From Ilumatobacteraceae bacterium (GTDB lineage: Bacteria > Actinomycetota > Acidimicrobiia > Acidimicrobiales > Ilumatobacteraceae), in NCBI GenBank assembly GCA_023257035.1, contig JALRDI010000357.1, positions 1 through 10,704 on the forward strand: 10,704 bases of DNA, given 5' to 3'. Shown one piece after another: positions 6,803 to 10,704 of the stretch; the first letter of the stretch is position 1; each line of letters starts with the position of its first letter. The notes beneath the pieces were generated by a model. It had not been told where the DNA came from. It was given only the letters and a program-made list of their open reading frames with translations, and searched no databases. The translations under genes and the position numbers were made by a program.

Positions 6803-8506
6803 ATGACTGACTCGTTGGCACAACAACGACTTGATGCATTCACACGGATCACCGCAGCTGGAGAGCCGTATGAATTGGTTGCCCGTGAAGATATTCGCGG
6901 CCCGGTGCGCACCTTTGTGAATGCTCCGGTGTCGCTTCGTCAGGTCTATGAGGAAGCGATCAGTGACGTTGAATTCATCGTCGCCGATGATCAACGTTGG
7001 ACCTTCGCTGAATTCTGGAATGACGCAGCAACAATCGGCCACATGCTTGTTCACGAACTTGGGGTGAAGAAGGGCGATCGCGTAGCCATCTCGATGCGCA
7101 ACTATCCCGAGTGGATGCTTGCGTTTACGGCGGCAACCTCGGTGGGAGCGATCGCAGTTGCGATGAACTCGCTCTGGAATGCCGATGAGATGGCGTATGG
7201 GCTTAACGACTCTGGGGCAACGGTGATTTTTGCTGATGCTGAACGTCTCGCATTGCTCGAATCGATGGAGACCCCAATTGACGGGTTGCGAGTTGTTGCT
7301 GTTCGACACTCGGGCTCACCCGCTGCAGATGTTGCACTGTCGGAGCGGATGGCAGCGATTGGCGCGGTCCCGATGCCCGAGGTCGACATTGCGGCAACCG
7401 ACTTGGCTCTCATCTTGTACACATCTGGGTCAACCGGACATCCAAAGGGTGTGCTTTCAAATCACCACAATGTGATCGTTGCGTTGATGGCCTGGGAAGT
7501 CGAGTACGGAGCACTCACCGAGCGACCGGGAAATGTTGTTGCTCCAGAGGAGGGTTCAGGGCTTGTGCCGGCAACACTGCTCGGCATTCCGCTGTTCCAC
7601 GTGCTTGGTCTTCATGCGGTGTTTCTCGCAAGTTTCCGTGGCCAACGCAAATTGGTCACCATGTACAAGTGGGATGCATCAGTCGCCGCCGAACTCATCG
7701 AGCGTGAGCAAATCATCACGTTTACTGGCCCGCCTGCAGTGAGCGGAGACCTCGTACGGGTAGCTCAGTCAGAGGGTCGAGACCTGTCGACCTTGCTGAC
7801 CGTTGGAGGCGGAGGAGCGGCTCGGCCTCCAGAACAAGTCGGGCAGATCGATGACTCATTCGAAAAGGCGTTGCCGAACACCGGCTGGGGAATGACGGAA
7901 ACCAATGCCATTGGCACACTGATTATTGGCGCGGAGTATTCCGAACGCCGTCTGAGTTCAGGTCCTGCGCTATGTGTCATCGACTTGCGAGTCGTCGATG
8001 ATGAGGGGAATGAATTGCCGGCGGGTGAGCGCGGAGAACTTCAAGTTCGTGGTCCGTCGATGTTCCGTGAGTACTGGAATAAGCCTGAGGCAACCGCAGA
8101 CTCATTTGCTGAAGGTGGCTGGTTCAAGACCGGTGACGTTGCCTACATCGACACGGATGGGCATCTCTTCATTGTTGACCGCATCAAAGACCTCATTATC
8201 CGAGGTGGAGAAAACATCGGATGCGGTGGTGTTGAAGCTGCCCTGTCATCGCACCCAAAGGTGATCGAAGCAGCGGTGTACTCAGTTCCTGATGAGCGCC
8301 TTGGCGAAGAAGTTGGAACAACGATGTATGTTGCCGAAGATTTCGATGAAGCCGAACTTCGTGAGTATCTCGTTGATCATCTTGCGAAGTACGAGATTCC
8401 TCGATACATCACGACGATGACGGAGCCACTCCCTCGAACTGGTTCAGGCAAGTTGTTGAAGCGGCAATTGCGTGAGGACACCATCGCCGAACTCGGTCTC
8501 GGCTAA
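6803..8506 (+). CDS. Acyl-CoA synthetase, AMP-binding family, with altered A8 motif
   Basis: This is a second adenylate-forming acyl-CoA ligase, 567 aa, clearly different from its divergent neighbour. The order is an N-terminal extension of about 60 residues before the WTFAEF segment, P-loop LYTSGSTGHPKGV (205-217), IPLFHVLGLHA near 262-272, WGMTET (362-367), FKTGDVAYIDTDG (441-453), IVDRIKDLIIRGGENIG (457-473) and catalytic K550 in PRTGSGKLLKRQL. The A8 segment reads GGENIGCGGVE; many relatives have Glu where G476 sits. The ATG at 6803 is supported by GAGGAAGGGG ending 7 nt upstream. It converges on the phosphotransferase gene with 9 bases between stops. A role in activating a fatty, branched or ring carboxylic acid for beta-oxidation is likely from family and context; the exact substrate is unknown. 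Confidence 0.95.
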   Translation: MTDSLAQQRLDAFTRITAAGEPYELVAREDIRGPVRTFVNAPVSLRQVYEEAISDVEFIVADDQRWTFAEFWNDAATIGHMLVHELGVKKGDRVAISMRNYPEWMLAFTAATSVGAIAVAMNSLWNADEMAYGLNDSGATVIFADAERLALLESMETPIDGLRVVAVRHSGSPAADVALSERMAAIGAVPMPEVDIAATDLALILYTSGSTGHPKGVLSNHHNVIVALMAWEVEYGALTERPGNVVAPEEGSGLVPATLLGIPLFHVLGLHAVFLASFRGQRKLVTMYKWDASVAAELIEREQIITFTGPPAVSGDLVRVAQSEGRDLSTLLTVGGGGAARPPEQVGQIDDSFEKALPNTGWGMTETNAIGTLIIGAEYSERRLSSGPALCVIDLRVVDDEGNELPAGERGELQVRGPSMFREYWNKPEATADSFAEGGWFKTGDVAYIDTDGHLFIVDRIKDLIIRGGENIGCGGVEAALSSHPKVIEAAVYSVPDERLGEEVGTTMYVAEDFDEAELREYLVDHLAKYEIPRYITTMTEPLPRTGSGKLLKRQLREDTIAELGLG

Positions 8507-8515
8507 TCGGTTCGT

Positions 8516-9523
8516 TCAGCGGAGTAATTGAAGAGCGTCGAATTCGAGTTCTGCCATTCGGCGAGCGCTCGCCGACATCACAATTGACTTGAACGATCCG
8601 TCGAGATGCGAACGTGATTGGCCGGCCATACCGAGACCCCATCGAACGGTGAGTAGCACTCGCCACCATCTAAAACGTTCTTCATCCCAATCGCCACCGT
8701 GGTCGACATACGCCGAGCGAAGGTCGTCGATCGTTCCAAACCCGCCGATGGGCAGATGATCTTCGCGGAACCTCCACATTCGTTGGGTTGTCCACGACAG
8801 GTCTTCCATTCGGTCACCGATCCTGCTGCCTTCCCAGTCGAGGATCGCCCGCAGCCCGTCTTCGCCAACGATGATGTTTCCGTTGCGGACATCGCTGTGC
8901 ACAATCGTTGGTGCACTCGGTTCATCTGGCGCATTACGTTCCAGCCATCTTGCACAGAACGAAAACGCCGGTGACGGCGAAAGTAACTCGCTAAGTCCCT
9001 CATCAACTTGGCTGAGAGCATGAGCAATCGCAGGAAGTCCGGTCTCGGGTACGAGCGATCGTGGTGCCGATGATTCTGGAATGGTGTGAAGGTTCGCGAA
9101 CGCCGTACCAATTTGGCGGGTGATGACAGAACCAAGACCGTCGCGTTCCGCAATGAGACGGAGCACTCGGCGAGGCACCGTCTCACCCTCAACTGCAATC
9201 GAAATGAAGAACGGTCCATCTAACACGGCTTCGTCAGTGCAGACGTGGTGAATATGTGGCACGGGAACGCCGGCTGACTCAGCGAGTTGACGAACGGTGG
9301 CCTCGTCGGCGACGTCGAGCAACTGAATCGATGCGGTCGGAATCATCGTGAGAGCAAATCTCGTCGAATTGCCTTCGGATGATGCGGTGAAGAGGGCGTT
9401 GAACCGTCGAGCTCCAGCCGACACTGCGTCGAGGTCGGTGACCACGACATCGACGCCTTCAGCATCGCTGAGCCAACTCGAAAGTTGGGCGGCGGCATCA
9501 GTATTCGGTGCGGTGCCGGTCAT
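8516..9523 (-). CDS. ACAD10/11-like phosphotransferase (APH/choline kinase fold)
   Basis: This is a kinase of the aminoglycoside phosphotransferase superfamily, closest in style to the kinase domain found in animal ACAD10/ACAD11. The C-lobe is complete: the Brenner-type catalytic loop HSDVRNGN (H209, D211, N216), the metal-binding ILDWEGSRIGD (D229, E231) and the family segment MEDLSWTTQRMWRF (239-252). AGVPVP (84-89) and LDGPFF (101-106) are also typical. The N-lobe is odd: the usual LRRPP-like segment reads FALTMIPTA near residues 57-64, without the basic residues expected to contact ATP. At 335 aa it is normal length. Its ATG overlaps the DUF6285 stop by four bases (ATGA), so translation is probably coupled. 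In this gene context the substrate may be a hydroxyacyl-CoA rather than an antibiotic; there is no reason to call it a resistance gene. Confidence 0.9.
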   Translation of the reverse strand: MTGTAPNTDAAAQLSSWLSDAEGVDVVVTDLDAVSAGARRFNALFTASSEGNSTRFALTMIPTASIQLLDVADEATVRQLAESAGVPVPHIHHVCTDEAVLDGPFFISIAVEGETVPRRVLRLIAERDGLGSVITRQIGTAFANLHTIPESSAPRSLVPETGLPAIAHALSQVDEGLSELLSPSPAFSFCARWLERNAPDEPSAPTIVHSDVRNGNIIVGEDGLRAILDWEGSRIGDRMEDLSWTTQRMWRFREDHLPIGGFGTIDDLRSAYVDHGGDWDEERFRWWRVLLTVRWGLGMAGQSRSHLDGSFKSIVMSASARRMAELEFDALQLLR

Positions 9524-9891
9524 TCGCCATCCCAGTCGTCGTAGCCAGGTTTGGCAATTGAGAGATCACCACGGACAATCTCGGTGAGGAGTGCTCGTAC
9601 TCGGTGGTGTTCGCTTTCGGTATCTGCAGCGCCAGAGCGAAGTAGCTCAGCAACGGCAGTCGAGAGATCATCGGCGTTGTTGACGGCGGCTCCTCCGATC
9701 TCGCGCAAGAGCTGGTCTTCGCGAGCGCGAACATCAGCACCCAACTCGAGTTCACGTGCGACGATCGACGCGATATTTGCTGCAACACGCGCTTGGTGTT
9801 GTGCTGGTCCTGTCGTCGCCGGCACCACGTCGTCACTCAGTGTTTCAGCGACCGTTCGAAGGAGATCGGCAGCAGATGGTGGCTGATGCAT
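9520..9891 (-). CDS. DUF6285 domain protein
   Basis: This is a 123-residue soluble, mostly helical protein of unknown function. The N-terminal pattern matches DUF6285: PSAADLLRTVAETL (5-18), a VVPATTG segment (22-28), then the helix QARVAANIASIVARELELG (33-51), which is the most conserved stretch. No membrane segment, signal peptide or metal-binding motif is evident. Proteins of this family are typically encoded between an acyl-CoA dehydrogenase and an APH-like phosphotransferase, as here, with a 1-base gap to the first and an ATGA overlap with the second. The ATG at 9891 is supported by AGGGG (9901-9897) 5 nt upstream. Tight packing suggests a stoichiometric partner of the kinase or dehydrogenase, but that is inference. 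The acidic C-terminus (YDDWDGE) is visible and unexplained. Confidence 0.85.
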   Translation of the reverse strand: MHQPPSAADLLRTVAETLSDDVVPATTGPAQHQARVAANIASIVARELELGADVRAREDQLLREIGGAAVNNADDLSTAVAELLRSGAADTESEHHRVRALLTEIVRGDLSIAKPGYDDWDGE

Positions 9892-9892
9892 C

Positions 9893-10704
9893 TCAGCCCC
9901 TGACGCTTGCGACGCCCTTCGGGGCTTGCTGATTCATGTAGCCGAACATGTAGCCAGCGACACGACGCATCTGAATCTCTTCCGCGCCTTCCGTGATTCG
10001 GTAGCGGCGATGGTGACGGTAAATGTGCTCAAACGGTTTGTGGCGGCTGTAGCCGATTCCGCCGTGCACCTGCATTGCGCGGTCAGCTGACTCGCAGCAC
10101 AACCGGTTTGCCCAGTAGTTGCACATCGAAACCTTGTCCGACTGGCTAAAGGCACCGTGCTCATCCATGAGCCAGGCAGTTTTGTGAATGAGAGCCCGAA
10201 GCATTTCGCATTGGGTTTGAAGTTCGACAAGTGGAAATTGGATTGCTTGATTCGTTGAGAGCGCCTTGCCGAACGGTTTGCGTTCGCGCGCATATTTCAC
10301 CGACTCATCGATACAGAACTGGGCTGCGCCGAGACTTGATGCGGCCTGGCGAATTCGATTTTCGTTGAAGAAGTGCTGCACGACCTGCAGCCCTTTTCCT
10401 TCTCCACCAAAAATCGCCGAATGTGGAACTCGAACATCGGTGAGCCTGATGTGCGCGTGATCGGTCGGCATATTAAATGTCCACAGGTATTCGAGGATGT
10501 CGAACCCGGGTGATGTCGTTGGCACCAAGAACGCGGTGATGCCGTCGCCGTCACCGGCAGTTCCGCTCGTCCTTGCGAAGATGAGGTCGCAGTCGGCTTT
10601 ATGGATGCCGGTGTTCCAGGTCTTCTCGCCGTTAATGATCCACTCATCGCCATCGCGAACCGCAGTGGTTTCCATATGGGTTGCGTCAGAGCCATGCTCA
10701 GGTT
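9893..10704 (-). CDS. Acyl-CoA dehydrogenase, N-terminus cut by the right edge
   Basis: This FAD-dependent enzyme oxidises an acyl-CoA to the 2-enoyl-CoA. Only the C-terminal two thirds, about 269 residues, lie in the window. The first complete codon is at 10702, and the frame reads PEHGSDATHMETTAVRDG, so an internal Met at 10675 is not the start: it follows the family's conserved GSD substrate/FAD-binding stretch. Downstream are WIINGEKTWNTG, RKPFGKALS, the AMQVHGGIGYS segment and ITEGAEEIQ, in which the Glu after Thr aligns with the catalytic base of medium-chain dehydrogenases. It lies first in the visible operon, one base before DUF6285 and followed by the kinase, recalling the ACAD10/11 kinase-dehydrogenase fusion. 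The stop TGA (9895-9893) precedes the DUF6285 ATG. Family certain; substrate inferred from context only. Confidence 0.95.
   Translation of the reverse strand, partial: PEHGSDATHMETTAVRDGDEWIINGEKTWNTGIHKADCDLIFARTSGTAGDGDGITAFLVPTTSPGFDILEYLWTFNMPTDHAHIRLTDVRVPHSAIFGGEGKGLQVVQHFFNENRIRQAASSLGAAQFCIDESVKYARERKPFGKALSTNQAIQFPLVELQTQCEMLRALIHKTAWLMDEHGAFSQSDKVSMCNYWANRLCCESADRAMQVHGGIGYSRHKPFEHIYRHHRRYRITEGAEEIQMRRVAGYMFGYMNQQAPKGVASVRG

Noticed and set aside
6773..7309. 178-codon minus-strand frame covering the start of the plus-strand ligase
   Set aside because: It is rich in Arg, Cys and His with no domain pattern. It overlaps a well-supported ligase with a strong ribosome site, so I treat it as an antisense shadow.
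8578..9219. 213-codon minus-strand frame overlapping the kinase gene in another frame
   Set aside because: The kinase frame contains conserved catalytic motifs. The alternative is Arg/Ser-rich and featureless.
8516..9523. Reading the APH-fold gene as an aminoglycoside resistance kinase
   Set aside because: The operon context and the MEDLSW-type segment place it with ACAD10/11-like lipid-associated kinases. Nothing here points to antibiotics.
9551..9886. 111-codon plus-strand frame antisense to DUF6285
   Set aside because: It is a Ser/Arg/Ala-rich low-complexity translation, typical of antisense reading of a coding strand. The DUF6285 frame fits the operon with coupled start and stop.

Overview
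The window looks like a chromosomal catabolic neighbourhood from an actinomycete-type bacterium, most plausibly an Acidimicrobiia-like, possibly aquatic, lineage. The signs are moderate GC content by eye, an F420-type luciferase-like oxidoreductase, several acyl-CoA synthetase and acyl-CoA dehydrogenase genes, and the trio acyl-CoA dehydrogenase / DUF6285 / ACAD10-11-like phosphotransferase. This placement rests on gene content, not on a phylogenetic marker. I see no rRNA, tRNA, CRISPR array, insertion sequence or phage gene, and coding density is very high.

Layout. Bases 1-184 are mostly non-coding, with a possible start of a gene leaving the left edge. A phytanoyl-CoA dioxygenase-family gene (185-970, +) ends stop-to-stop against a five-gene minus-strand run. 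In transcription order that run is: acyl-CoA synthetase (6652-5060), M20 metallohydrolase (5035-3860), Baeyer-Villiger-type flavin monooxygenase (3750-2317), DUF1761 membrane protein (2268-1849) and F420-dependent LLM oxidoreductase (1801-971). Gaps in the run are about 24 to 109 bases, so it may be one operon or a few overlapping units. A 150-base divergent promoter region (6653-6802) separates it from a second acyl-CoA synthetase (6803-8506, +). That gene converges with a 9-base gap on another minus-strand operon: acyl-CoA dehydrogenase (cut by the right edge), DUF6285 and phosphotransferase, joined by a 1-base gap and a 4-base ATGA overlap.

How the genes may work together. Two ligases can activate carboxylic acids to CoA thioesters. 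The dehydrogenase/kinase trio resembles a split version of the animal ACAD10/ACAD11 fusion, which processes 4-hydroxyacyl-CoAs through a phosphorylated intermediate. The Baeyer-Villiger enzyme inserts oxygen next to a ketone, the PhyH-type dioxygenase hydroxylates, and the M20 enzyme could cleave an amide. Together this suggests oxidative breakdown of substituted or branched lipids or ring compounds. The substrate cannot be read from the sequence, and a single shared pathway is inference.

Points to revisit: the kinase-ACAD-DUF6285 module and its unusual kinase N-lobe; a perfect 17-base palindrome 2 bases upstream of the M20 start; short upstream reading frames whose stops overlap the starts of the LLM and monooxygenase genes; and an adenylation-motif substitution in the plus-strand ligase. 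I found no clearly undescribed defence or mobile system here.
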